A stretch of 5,042 nt of DNA, from assembly GCA_030611115.1 (NCBI GenBank), contig JAUWQK010000121.1, positions 1 to 5,042 on the forward strand. Reading direction: 5' to 3'. The position numbers were made by a program, and so were the translations under genes. This document shows, piece by piece, positions 1 to 5,042 of the stretch (the first letter of the stretch is position 1; every line of letters starts with the position of its first letter). This DNA comes from Deltaproteobacteria bacterium. Its GTDB lineage: Bacteria > Desulfobacterota > Desulfobacteria > Desulfobacterales > ETH-SRB1. The notes under the pieces were generated by a model, which had not been told where the DNA came from, did not search any database, and saw only the letters and a program-made list of their open reading frames with translations.

Positions 1-347
1 GTATCATACAGAAACAAAACCGAATCGGGGATGCCACGAAGACAGGGCTGTGTGCCCCGCTCCTTTTTGGCCATGTAAAATCCAGGCGCCATTTCGAGAG
101 CATGGCTCAATGTATGTATTCCCCTCTCCTTAATCTCCTCTCTCGTGATGACCTGGGCAACGGCGGGCGCCTGCCAGGCACTTTCCCGGCGTCTCGAGGC
201 GATGGAAAGGACATCCATGTCCTCGCCCACAAACATGAGCAGTGTGTCATTCTGTTCGGTATCCTGTCCTTCACTCTCCGCCCGGAGCGACCCGGACGGG
301 ACAAGGAAGGCCAGGATGACAATCGTTGTTAAAAATATGTTTTTCAT
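1..347 (-). CDS. TonB-dependent outer-membrane receptor, N-terminal part (runs off window)
   Basis: The minus strand reads open from ATG at 347-345 to the window edge (115 complete codons), so the gene is cut by the window, not broken. Residues 1-23 look like a Sec signal peptide: MKN, then a hydrophobic core (IFLTTIVILAFLV), then SLRA before E24. Residues ~35-50 (DTLLMFVGEDMDVLSIA) sit where a TonB-box/linker is expected. From ~58 a plug domain begins: APAVAQVITREEI, then LSHALEMAPGFY (82-91) and the TQP-LRGIP-SVLFLYD stretch (99-115), typical of plug domains of receptors for siderophores, cobalamin or other large ligands. Substrate cannot be told. The beta-barrel lies outside the window. 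A second in-frame ATG at 359-357 would add four residues (MNHK). No Shine-Dalgarno is visible before either start. The coding stretch is richer in G+C than the rest of the window. Confidence 0.85.
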   Translation of the reverse strand, partial: MKNIFLTTIVILAFLVPSGSLRAESEGQDTEQNDTLLMFVGEDMDVLSIASRRRESAWQAPAVAQVITREEIKERGIHTLSHALEMAPGFYMAKKERGTQPCLRGIPDSVLFLYD

Positions 348-350
348 TTT

Positions 351-403
351 ATGGTTCATGGTTCAACGGTTCAACGGTTCACGGTTCAACTGTTCACGGT
401 TGG
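351..403. repeat. Left array of 7-8 base GGTTCA(C) repeats
   Basis: About seven tandem, slightly varying units (ATGGTTC, ATGGTTCA, ACGGTTCA, ACGGTTC, ACGGTTCA, ACTGTTC, ACGGTTG) fill this stretch. They overlap the 3' end of the four-helix-bundle gene and stop four bases before the receptor start codon. The 14-mer GGTTCACGGTTCAA at 376-389 is exactly complementary to TTGAACCGTGAACC at 792-805 on the other side of that gene, so the two arrays form an inverted pair. Seen directly in the sequence. Confidence 0.9.
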
Positions 404-779
404 CTGCTTTACACTTTTCATATTTTTTGAGATAGTTGATGAATCCACGAACGGCAGCGCGTGTTCGTCTGGCCTGCTCGTAGACATCTTTGAATTCGTT
501 GGGCGATATGTACTCTTCATCCAGGGCGACATAGAGTTCGCTCTGAACTTCCGTGCAAGACCGCTTGGCATATCGCAAGAACCGGATAAACTCCGCATTT
601 ATCTCGGAATCGAAACCTTCCGCAATATTATGCATCGATGATCCGGCAGCATCTTGTATCTGTCTCTTCAGCCCGTAGTCCTTTGCAAGTCCTGGCTTCT
701 TTGTTAGACGATACACTTTTCGAGTCAATTCACGTGCCAGTTGCCATGCCTCAATATCTTCAAAACGTTCAATTTTCAT
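363..779 (-). CDS. Four-helix-bundle protein (S23 / 23S rRNA intervening-sequence protein family)
   Basis: The product is 138 residues, close to the usual ~115-135 of the family. It starts with FEDIEAWQLARELTRKVY (6-23), then YGLKRQIQDAAGSSMHNIAEGF (35-56; the NIAEGF motif is the family hallmark), then FIRFLRYAKRSCTEVQSEL (64-82) and a last helix FKDVYEQARRTRAAVRGFINYL (96-117). These amount to four amphipathic helices with no catalytic motif. Relatives include proteins encoded in 23S rRNA intervening sequences and the Avd accessory protein of diversity-generating retroelements; the role of free-standing copies is unknown. No reverse transcriptase or variable repeat is present here. The tail at ~127-138 (NREQLNREPLNR) and the TGA stop are encoded by the GGTTCA repeat array. 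The start at 779 has only a weak purine stretch (AAAGAG) two bases upstream. Family assignment is firm; function is not. Confidence 0.88.
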   Translation of the reverse strand: MKIERFEDIEAWQLARELTRKVYRLTKKPGLAKDYGLKRQIQDAAGSSMHNIAEGFDSEINAEFIRFLRYAKRSCTEVQSELYVALDEEYISPNEFKDVYEQARRTRAAVRGFINYLKKYEKCKAANREQLNREPLNR

Positions 780-787
780 CGCTCTTT

Positions 788-820
788 AACCTTGAACCGT
801 GAACCATGGAACCGTGAACC
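788..820. repeat. Right array of GGTTCA(C) repeats, inverted relative to the left array
   Basis: Read on the plus strand this is a run of TTGAACC, GTGAACC, ATGGAACC and GTGAACC units, the reverse complement of the units at 351-403. TTGAACCGTGAACC (792-805) pairs exactly with 376-389. It ends eight bases upstream of the four-helix-bundle start codon and so forms that gene's 5' untranslated region or promoter-proximal DNA. Confidence 0.9.
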
Positions 821-892
821 TGAATTGTTACCACGGGTAAAATGGTAAGGCAAACGTTTTAGCGAGCCCTAAACAATCACAAAACGGACATT

Positions 893-931
893 TTGAAACT
901 CTATTGACAAAGAAGTATATCGTGGTAGAAA
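893..931 (+). promoter_or_regulatory. Overlapping sigma-70-like promoter candidates for ruvB
   Basis: Two overlapping matches are visible. TTGAAA (893-898), a 17-base spacer and TATATC (916-921) would start transcription near 928. TTGACA (904-909), a 16-base spacer and TAGAAA (926-931) would start it close to the ATG itself. Both imply a very short or absent leader, which fits the lack of a clear Shine-Dalgarno before ruvB. Assigned by eye from consensus only. Confidence 0.45.
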
Positions 932-937
932 ACGTCC

Positions 938-1966
938 ATGACTGATGAGATCCTGAAATATTCTTCGGATAATCAGGGCATACTTGCAGGAACAAGTCTG
1001 CCCGTTGATGAAGAACCGGCTATTAAGTCTTTACGCCCTGAACATTTGGACGATTACATTGGACAGGCCGAAGTGATTGAAACTCTCAAAATCGCAATTG
1101 AAGCGGCTATGGAGCGCAATGAACCAATTGACCATGTGCTTTTTCATGGACCACCCGGCCTTGGTAAAACCACACTTGCGCATATTATTGCCAATGAGAT
1201 GGGAAGTAATCTGACTGTTACTTCCGGGCCTGCGCTTGAAAAAGGCGGAGACCTGATAGGTATTCTAACTAATTTAGAGTATGGAAATATTCTGTTTATA
1301 GATGAAATACATAGAATGCCAAAAATTGTAGAGGAATTCCTTTATCCGGCCATGGAGGATTTTGCTGTTGATTTTGTTTTCGACAAAGGAATCCATGCCA
1401 GAAGTCACAGATACCATTTGAAGCCGTTTGCTGTAATCGGCGCAACCACAAGAGTAGGACTGTTATCCGCGCCGCTCAGGGATCGGTTCGGCATTTTCAG
1501 GAGTTTTGATTTTTATAGCGAAAACGATCTGGTAAAAATCACCAGACGTTCTGCAGCGTTGCTTAATGTTCCTATAGACAATAAAGGCTCTGATGAGCTT
1601 TCAAGGCGTTCAAGAGGAACCCCAAGAATTGTTAACCGCCTGTTAAAAAGGGTAAGAGATTATGTGCAAGTCCGGTCGGATGGCAAAATTACAAAAAAAA
1701 ATGTTGAGGCAGCCCTGCATTTGGAGGGGGTCGATGATAAGGGGCTTACCGATCTTGACCGTCGTTATATGAAAACAATAATTGAATTTTATAACGGAGG
1801 GCCTGTTGGAATTGAAGCAATTGCTGCAACACTTTTGGAAGAAACAGATACACTTGTGGATGTCGTTGAACCATATCTTTTAAAAATTGGAATGATTATA
1901 AGAACCTCTTCCGGCAGAAAGGTCTCGGAAAAAGCATACAGACATCTTGGGTTGGAAAATAAATAA
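938..1966 (+). CDS. ruvB: Holliday junction branch-migration ATPase RuvB
   Basis: RuvB is the hexameric AAA+ motor that, loaded by RuvA, pumps DNA through Holliday junctions during recombinational repair. The 342-residue product has normal length. Landmarks in order: [13 protein letters not shown] (31-43), Walker A GPPGLGKT (71-78), Walker B LFIDEIH (119-125), sensor 1 GATTR (168-172), LRDRFG with the likely arginine finger (180-185), sensor 2 [17 protein letters not shown] (226-242), and the C-terminal winged-helix domain with GGPVG (287-291) and EPYLLKIG (311-318). The segment [17 protein letters not shown] (148-164), near the RuvA-contacting hairpin, differs from the E. coli type. The ATG at 938 is the only sensible start, because an in-frame TAG lies at 926-928 and no other start codon precedes the conserved N-terminus. 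No good Shine-Dalgarno is seen. It overlaps the next gene by one base. Neither ruvA nor ruvC is adjacent. Confidence 0.97.
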   Translation: MTDEILKYSSDNQGILAGTSLPVDEEPAIKSLRPEHLDDYIGQAEVIETLKIAIEAAMERNEPIDHVLFHGPPGLGKTTLAHIIANEMGSNLTVTSGPALEKGGDLIGILTNLEYGNILFIDEIHRMPKIVEEFLYPAMEDFAVDFVFDKGIHARSHRYHLKPFAVIGATTRVGLLSAPLRDRFGIFRSFDFYSENDLVKITRRSAALLNVPIDNKGSDELSRRSRGTPRIVNRLLKRVRDYVQVRSDGKITKKNVEAALHLEGVDDKGLTDLDRRYMKTIIEFYNGGPVGIEAIAATLLEETDTLVDVVEPYLLKIGMIIRTSSGRKVSEKAYRHLGLENK

Positions 1967-2790
1967 TGTCTATAATTACCCTGCTTACCGATTTTGGGCT
2001 AAATGATGAATATGCAGGCACAATGAAGGGCGTTATTCTTTCCGTCAACCCATCTGCTACTATTATTGATATAACGCACGATATTGATCCCCACGATATA
2101 ATTCAGGCTGCTTTCACAATAAAATCTTCATACAAATTCTTTCCCAAAGGCACTGTGCACGTTGTGATTGTAGATCCGGGAGTCGGTGGCAGCCGTGCAA
2201 TAATAGCCATTGAAATGGCAGGCCACATTTTCCTTGCTCCTGACAACGGCATCTTGACACTGCTTTTTGAAGAAGGAAATATTACCGAAATAATTAGAGT
2301 TGATAATAAAAAATTCTTTCTTAAATCAGTAAGCCGGACTTTTCATGGCCGGGATATTTTTGCTCCGGTCAGCGCCCATATTTCATCCGGCATTAAAATA
2401 AACAATACAGGAACGCCGATAAATAAAAACGAGCTGGTAAAATTGAGTATCCCGGAGCCGGGGATTTCAGATAAAGGCGAACTTGTTGGGACAATTGTCT
2501 CTATCGACCACTTTGGGAACTTGATTACAAATATAGATTCCAATTGCCTGAGAAATTTTTGCAGACCGGGCGCTGATAAAAAACTTGAAATCAAGATTGA
2601 CAACAGCAAAATAAGCGGTTTGTCGGAAAGTTATGGAAACAGCGCCCTCAACAGTCCGCTTGTTATTATAGGCAGCCGCGGATATCTCGAAATAGCCGTA
2701 AATTGCGGCAGTGCAAAGAAATATTTTAAAGCTGAAAAAGGAGATACTATCACAGTAAATTTATTACCTGATCCCCTTCTTTCCACTTAA
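1966..2790 (+). CDS. SAM hydroxide adenosyltransferase (SAM hydrolase, DUF62/fluorinase-like fold)
   Basis: The family hydrolyses S-adenosylmethionine to adenosine and methionine using a water/hydroxide activated by a conserved Asp-Arg-His set; it is related to the fluorinase and chlorinase enzymes. The 274-residue product shows LLTDFG (6-11), HVVIVDPGVGGSR (65-77) supplying Asp70 and Arg77, LAPDNG (90-95), TFHGRDIFAP (125-134) supplying His127, and a C-terminal beta-barrel domain with IDHFGNLITN (180-189). Spacing of D70, R77 and H127 agrees with characterised members. No signal peptide is seen, so it is cytoplasmic. The start codon shares its A with the ruvB stop (TAATG at 1964-1968), and only a weak GG-rich stretch precedes it, suggesting translation coupled to ruvB. 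Its last 41 bases overlap the convergent gene on the other strand. The physiological purpose of the family is unsettled. Confidence 0.93.
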   Translation: MSIITLLTDFGLNDEYAGTMKGVILSVNPSATIIDITHDIDPHDIIQAAFTIKSSYKFFPKGTVHVVIVDPGVGGSRAIIAIEMAGHIFLAPDNGILTLLFEEGNITEIIRVDNKKFFLKSVSRTFHGRDIFAPVSAHISSGIKINNTGTPINKNELVKLSIPEPGISDKGELVGTIVSIDHFGNLITNIDSNCLRNFCRPGADKKLEIKIDNSKISGLSESYGNSALNSPLVIIGSRGYLEIAVNCGSAKKYFKAEKGDTITVNLLPDPLLST

Positions 2791-3550
2791 ATGAAGCACA
2801 AAGCGGAAAATGATCTGAGATGTAAACGCCGTCAAAAGTATCATGAATCACCTTGCAATTTTCTGAAACGATCCCGCCACGATATAAGATCCAATCAATG
2901 TGATCTCCATTTGTATCCCCTGTAAAACCATGGTGTGTACCAGGAAAAGGCTTGCTAAAGGTATTTTTAAAAAAAGGGCCTTTTATATCTTCACTCTTTA
3001 ATTGCACGTCCTCTCCAGTAAATATCATATGAGAGGGCGATGACGGCGTGGAATTAAAGTCTCCGACTATTATAGCCGGCAATTCAGATGGTAACTGTGC
3101 CAGCCGCCTTAATATTATTTTAGCGCTTTCAAGCTGCACCAAAGCATCAAAATCAAAGTGGGTATTTACACAAATCAGTTTGTGACCATTATTTTTGAAC
3201 ATTCCCACTGTACATTGCCTTGGCCACCGGCTATTCCGTGAACGGCTTGGTATCATAGGCGTCGGACTTAGAAAAAAGTGTTCGGAATAAATGCATTCCC
3301 AGGTTTTTTTATAAAAAATAATGTTATTTTGCCAAAAAGATGGCGCAGGACTCCTCTTGCCAATAAAATTATAGTCAGTAAGGATATTGCCTATAAAATC
3401 CGTCTGGAAATCATTTGCCTCCTGTAACCCTATGAAATCTTTGCGATATTTTTCAAAAAATGAGGGGAAGCAATCCTTTCTGTGGCGCCAGCCATTCGGT
3501 CCATCGGCTGCCAATCCAAAACGCAGATTCAGTGTTAATACAGAAGGCAT
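2750..3550 (-). CDS. Endonuclease/exonuclease/phosphatase (EEP) fold hydrolase
   Basis: The 266-residue product covers a whole EEP (DNase I / exonuclease III-like) domain. Seen: TLNLRFG (6-12) with Asn8, GLQEA (41-45) with the metal-binding Glu44, VNTHFD (128-133), VGDFNSTP (162-169) with Asp164 and Asn166, GDHIDWIL (215-222), and SDHFPL (245-250) with the catalytic-type His247. All main active-site positions are present, so it should be an active metal-dependent phosphodiesterase or phosphatase. The fold serves DNases, sphingomyelinases and phosphoinositide or nucleotide phosphatases, and the substrate cannot be chosen from sequence alone. No signal peptide or membrane segment is visible. 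The ATG at 3550-3548 is preceded by a strong GAGGAG (3563-3558) seven bases away, which fixes the start. The 3' end overlaps the SAM hydrolase gene tail to tail by 41 bases. Confidence 0.9.
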   Translation of the reverse strand: MPSVLTLNLRFGLAADGPNGWRHRKDCFPSFFEKYRKDFIGLQEANDFQTDFIGNILTDYNFIGKRSPAPSFWQNNIIFYKKTWECIYSEHFFLSPTPMIPSRSRNSRWPRQCTVGMFKNNGHKLICVNTHFDFDALVQLESAKIILRRLAQLPSELPAIIVGDFNSTPSSPSHMIFTGEDVQLKSEDIKGPFFKNTFSKPFPGTHHGFTGDTNGDHIDWILYRGGIVSENCKVIHDTFDGVYISDHFPLCASFKWKEGDQVINLL

Positions 3551-3557
3551 AAGTTAT

Positions 3558-3563
3558 CTCCTC
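3558..3563 (-). promoter_or_regulatory. Shine-Dalgarno of the EEP-fold gene
   Basis: GAGGAG on the minus strand lies seven bases before the ATG. It is one of the clearest ribosome binding sites in the window and supports the start at 3550. Confidence 0.8.
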
Positions 3564-3595
3564 GCAACTAAACGCTTTTAACTATTATTTTTTTG

Positions 3596-3787
3596 GACAG
3601 GATTTGCAAGATATTCAGGATTTAAATTATCGAAACTTTTCCTGTTAATCCAAATCTAAATCCTTATACCTTAATACACACCTTATTCATGTTGTGATTA
3701 TATTTTATGATTTACTGGCTAACTACAATGAGAGTTGGCTTTGTTTGTGCACTTTATATAAAATCTTGTTTATCCTGTTATCCTGTC
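3596..3787. repeat. Imperfect inverted GACAGGAT / CAAGAT repeat set
   Basis: The left copy reads GACAGGATTTGCAAGAT followed by ATTCAGGATTTA (3596-3624). Two copies in the opposite orientation follow: CCTGTTAATCC...TAAATCCT (3641-3664) and ATCTTGTTTATCCTG...TCCTGTC (3763-3787). AGGATTTA (3617-3624) is exactly complementary to TAAATCCT (3657-3664), and GACAGGAT...CAAGAT is matched by the outer right copy. The region could fold into nested stems as RNA. The family resembles degenerate extragenic repeats common in some deltaproteobacteria; its function is unknown. Confidence 0.65.
3626..3653 (-). promoter_or_regulatory. Weak promoter candidate for the EEP-fold gene
   Basis: On the minus strand TTGGAT (3653-3648), a 16-base spacer and GATAAT (3631-3626) resemble a sigma-70 promoter. 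The -10 is good and the -35 is poor. It lies inside the repeat region, so the match may be chance in AT-rich DNA. Confidence 0.25.
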
Positions 3788-3825
3788 GGATTCTTTTTCA
3801 ACAGGCTAAAGTGTTACGAGTTTGT

Positions 3826-3856
3826 AAATTTCTGAGTATAGAAATTTTCTTTTTTT
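3826..3856 (+). terminator. AT-rich hairpin with T tract, terminator-like
   Basis: AAATTTCT (3826-3833) and AGAAATTT (3840-3847) form an exact 8-bp inverted repeat around a 6-base loop, followed by a run of T to 3856. The shape fits a plus-strand intrinsic terminator that would insulate rplM from upstream transcription. The stem has only one G-C pair, so it would be weak, and no plus-strand gene ends just before it. Confidence 0.3.
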
Positions 3857-3906
3857 ACGAATTCATCAATCAATAGTCAATAAACTTAAAAAGAATCGTT
3901 TTTTCC

Positions 3907-3935
3907 TTGACATTAATCAATAAAATATTTATTAA
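3907..3935 (+). promoter_or_regulatory. Sigma-70-like promoter for rplM-rpsI
   Basis: A perfect -35 TTGACA (3907-3912), a 17-base spacer and TATTAA (3930-3935) in AT-rich surroundings. Predicted transcription start is near 3942, giving a leader of about 120 bases before the L13 start. Its strength suits a ribosomal-protein operon. The in-frame TTG that begins the longest possible L13 reading frame is part of this -35 box, so that frame start cannot be the real one. Confidence 0.7.
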
Positions 3936-3941
3936 AACTTT

Positions 3942-4062
3942 TTTATTAAAATCTAAATTGAGATATTTTTTACTCGACCTGCACCAATCTCTTGCGCATC
4001 AAGAACTTGGCACATTTCTTCGCAAAAAATCGCTCAACTTAGTTAAACAGGAGTGTAATCCA
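3942..4062 (+). promoter_or_regulatory. rplM 5' leader
   Basis: About 120 bases separate the predicted transcription start from the L13 start codon. Short competing stems are visible: CTTG...CAAG (3991-4003) and CAAGAACTTG (4000-4009), which share CAAG and cannot form together. L13 leaders are autoregulated by the protein in some bacteria, but I do not recognise a described leader motif here. It ends with AGGAG (4049-4053), nine bases before GTG. Confidence 0.35.
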
Positions 4063-4497
4063 GTGAAAAAATATACATATAGTGCAAAACTGTCTGATAA
4101 TAAAAATAAATGGTGTATGATAAATGCAGAGGGGGCTATCCTTGGCAGACTTGCGACATTAATAGCATCCCGTCTTAGAGGCAAGCACAACCCTTTGTTT
4201 ACCCCCCATACGGACACAGGAGACTGGGTTATCGTTATAAATGCGGATAAAATTGCCCTTACAGGCAAAAAACTTGAGCAGAAATGTTATTACAGACACA
4301 GTGGTTATATGGGCGGGCTCAAGACTATTACCGCTAAGAAACTTTTGGAAAAAAAGCCTGAAGATCTTATCAGTTTTGCTGTTAAAGGAATGCTTCCAAA
4401 AAACAGGCTCGGGAATAAGCTATTCAAAAAGTTAAAGGTCTATGCTGGAGACAAGCATCCTCACGAAGCTCAACAGCCCGAGATCCTGACACTATAG
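4063..4497 (+). CDS. rplM: Large-subunit ribosomal protein L13 (uL13)
   Basis: L13 is an early-assembling protein of the 50S subunit. From the GTG at 4063 the product is 144 residues, matching the family (about 142). Visible hallmarks: [16 protein letters not shown] (17-32), [23 protein letters not shown] (38-60), LTGKK (66-70), [10 protein letters not shown] (76-85), the L13 signature [12 protein letters not shown] (106-117) and [20 protein letters not shown] (123-142). The frame is open 52 codons further upstream, but that part lies over the promoter and leader and has no L13-like sequence. The GTG has AGGAG nine bases before it and gives the right length. It is followed after 39 bases by rpsI, the usual partner. 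Confidence 0.95.
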   Translation: MKKYTYSAKLSDNKNKWCMINAEGAILGRLATLIASRLRGKHNPLFTPHTDTGDWVIVINADKIALTGKKLEQKCYYRHSGYMGGLKTITAKKLLEKKPEDLISFAVKGMLPKNRLGNKLFKKLKVYAGDKHPHEAQQPEILTL

Positions 4498-4536
4498 ACT
4501 TTCAGATAATTAATTTGTGACTATACTGGAGACACT

Positions 4537-4932
4537 ATGAACACAGAAAATATTTATTACGCAACCGGAAAACGAAAGACAGCAATAGCTAGAATCTGGC
4601 TAAAACCCGGCAAAGGCGAAATTATCATTAACAATCGCCCTGTGGATGATTATTTTAAAATTCCGTCGGCAAAAATTCTTATGATGCAACCGCTCGTTCT
4701 TACAAATACCCTTGGATCATATGATATAAAAGTACGTGTATTGGGCGGAGGTATTTCAGGCCAGGCAGGGGCTATCAGGCATGGTATTACCAAAATACTT
4801 CTCGATATCGACCCTGATCTAAGGCAGATTCTAAAAAAAGCCGGTTTTGTTAAACGTGATCCAAGAGTTAAAGAAAGAAAGAAATACGGCCAGAAGGGAG
4901 CAAGAGCCCGTTTTCAATTCTCAAAACGATAA
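4537..4932 (+). CDS. rpsI: Small-subunit ribosomal protein S9 (uS9)
   Basis: S9 sits in the 30S head, and its C-terminal tail reaches the P-site tRNA. The product is 131 residues, the normal size. It shows [19 protein letters not shown] (7-25), NRPVDDYF (33-40), the S9 signature [15 protein letters not shown] (70-84), [20 protein letters not shown] (108-127) and the conserved C-terminal SKR (129-131), whose last arginine contacts tRNA. GGAG (4528-4531) lies five bases before the ATG. It is the second gene of the rplM-rpsI operon, which ends at the terminator 23 bases after its stop codon. Confidence 0.97.
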   Translation: MNTENIYYATGKRKTAIARIWLKPGKGEIIINNRPVDDYFKIPSAKILMMQPLVLTNTLGSYDIKVRVLGGGISGQAGAIRHGITKILLDIDPDLRQILKKAGFVKRDPRVKERKKYGQKGARARFQFSKR

Positions 4933-4954
4933 ATCATATTCTTCTGCATTTATT

Positions 4955-4990
4955 AAGGGAATAGGCGGTAATTGCCTATTCCCTTTTTTT
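4955..4990 (+). terminator. Intrinsic terminator of rplM-rpsI
   Basis: AAGGGAATAGGC (4955-4966) and GCCTATTCCCTT (4974-4985) form a perfect 12-bp stem with a 7-base loop (GGTAATT). It is followed by a T run to 4990. This is a textbook rho-independent terminator directly behind rpsI. Confidence 0.93.
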
Positions 4991-5012
4991 ATTGTGACTG
5001 CTCACGTAGTCA

Positions 5013-5042
5013 GGCTGAAGCTATTTAGACTGAAGGCTGAAA
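5013..5042. repeat. GRCTGAA short repeats at the window edge
   Basis: Three copies of a 7-8 base unit occur in 30 bases: GGCTGAAG (5013-5020), GACTGAAG (5028-5035) and GGCTGAAA (5035-5042). The last two are adjacent and share one G, and the array is cut by the window end. A small stem TGACT/AGTCA (4995-4999 / 5008-5012) precedes it. The unit differs from the other repeats in the window. Confidence 0.55.

Larger units (their letters stand above)
351..820. mobile_element. Putative repeat-bounded four-helix-bundle cassette
   Basis: One small gene (363-779, minus) lies between inverted arrays of the same short repeat, with almost nothing else inside. The arrangement resembles the intervening sequences found in some bacterial 23S rRNA genes, where complementary ends form a stem and the interior may encode a four-helix-bundle (S23/IVP) protein. 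Here the cassette is not inside an rRNA gene. There is no transposase, and I see no clear target-site duplication. Mobility is therefore inferred from layout only. The boundaries are set by the outermost recognisable repeat units. Confidence 0.4.
3551..3906. other. Gene-free AT-rich region between the EEP gene and rplM
   Basis: This stretch separates two divergently transcribed genes. I see no convincing coding sequence, tRNA or other named RNA. It holds the EEP gene's ribosome binding site, three copies of a GACAGGAT/CAAGAT-type repeat (about 3596-3787) and an AT-rich hairpin followed by a T tract (3826-3856). A 60-codon open frame at 3694-3876 has low-complexity hydrophobic content, no ribosome binding site and no recognisable family, and is not called. 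Confidence 0.75.

Noticed and set aside
102..332. Plus-strand open frames over the left end, and a minus-strand open frame at 107-322
   Set aside because: They lie in other frames of the TonB-dependent receptor reading frame, which shows a signal peptide and plug domain. They have no recognisable content of their own.
363..779. Diversity-generating retroelement with an Avd accessory protein
   Set aside because: The four-helix-bundle fold is shared with Avd, but there is no reverse transcriptase and no template/variable repeat pair in the window.
351..820. CRISPR array
   Set aside because: The repeats are 7-8 base tandem units without unique spacers, and no cas gene is present.
828..848. TTACC-ACG-GGTAA hairpin with an extra GGTAA as an operator for the divergent genes
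   Set aside because: The arms are only five bases and no regulator gene is nearby, so chance cannot be excluded.
2343..2609. 88-codon minus-strand open frame
   Set aside because: Antisense shadow of the SAM hydroxide adenosyltransferase gene, with no start signal or family features.
3694..3876. 60-codon plus-strand open frame in the gene-free region
   Set aside because: No ribosome binding site, AT-driven Phe/Ile/Leu-rich content, and it runs across the repeat copies and the AT-rich hairpin.
3907..4062. N-terminal extension of L13 starting at TTG 3907
   Set aside because: The TTG is part of the -35 box, the extension has no L13-like sequence, and GTG 4063 with AGGAG gives the family length.

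Overview
The window looks like a chromosomal piece from a Gram-negative bacterium, most plausibly a Desulfobacterota (deltaproteobacterial) lineage. Three things point there: an outer-membrane TonB-dependent receptor, the style of the RuvB and four-helix-bundle proteins, and short 7-8 base extragenic repeats of a kind I associate with that group. The lineage is an inference from remembered family resemblance, not from a search. The main backbone is AT-rich. The first ~350 bases are visibly richer in G+C.

Layout. Positions 1-347 (minus) hold the N-terminus of a TonB-dependent receptor that runs off the left edge. Immediately upstream of it on the same strand lies a four-helix-bundle (23S rRNA intervening-sequence / S23 type) gene at 363-779. 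This gene is bracketed by inverted arrays of a GGTTCA(C)-type repeat (351-403 and 788-820), so 351-820 looks like a small repeat-bounded cassette. From 938 rightwards, ruvB (Holliday-junction branch-migration motor) overlaps by one base with a SAM hydroxide adenosyltransferase gene (1966-2790). That gene converges on and overlaps the 3' end of an endonuclease/exonuclease/phosphatase-fold gene (2750-3550, minus). A gene-free, AT-rich stretch (3551-3906) contains an imperfect inverted family of GACAGGAT/CAAGAT-type repeats and an AT-rich hairpin with a T tract. A strong promoter at 3907-3935 then drives rplM-rpsI (ribosomal proteins L13 and S9), closed by a textbook terminator at 4955-4990. The last 30 bases carry three GRCTGAA repeats, a third short-repeat family, cut by the window edge.

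How it works together. rplM-rpsI is the conserved two-gene ribosomal operon. ruvB and the SAM hydrolase gene form a coupled pair with no obvious shared pathway, and no ruvA or ruvC is seen next to ruvB. The most unusual part is the left end. The four-helix-bundle cassette sits directly against the receptor start codon, its own stop codon is made of repeat sequence, and that stop is in the same reading frame as the receptor. The receptor has no visible ribosome binding site of its own, so it may depend on translation or transcription arriving from the cassette. No CRISPR, tRNA, rRNA or recognisable insertion sequence was found.
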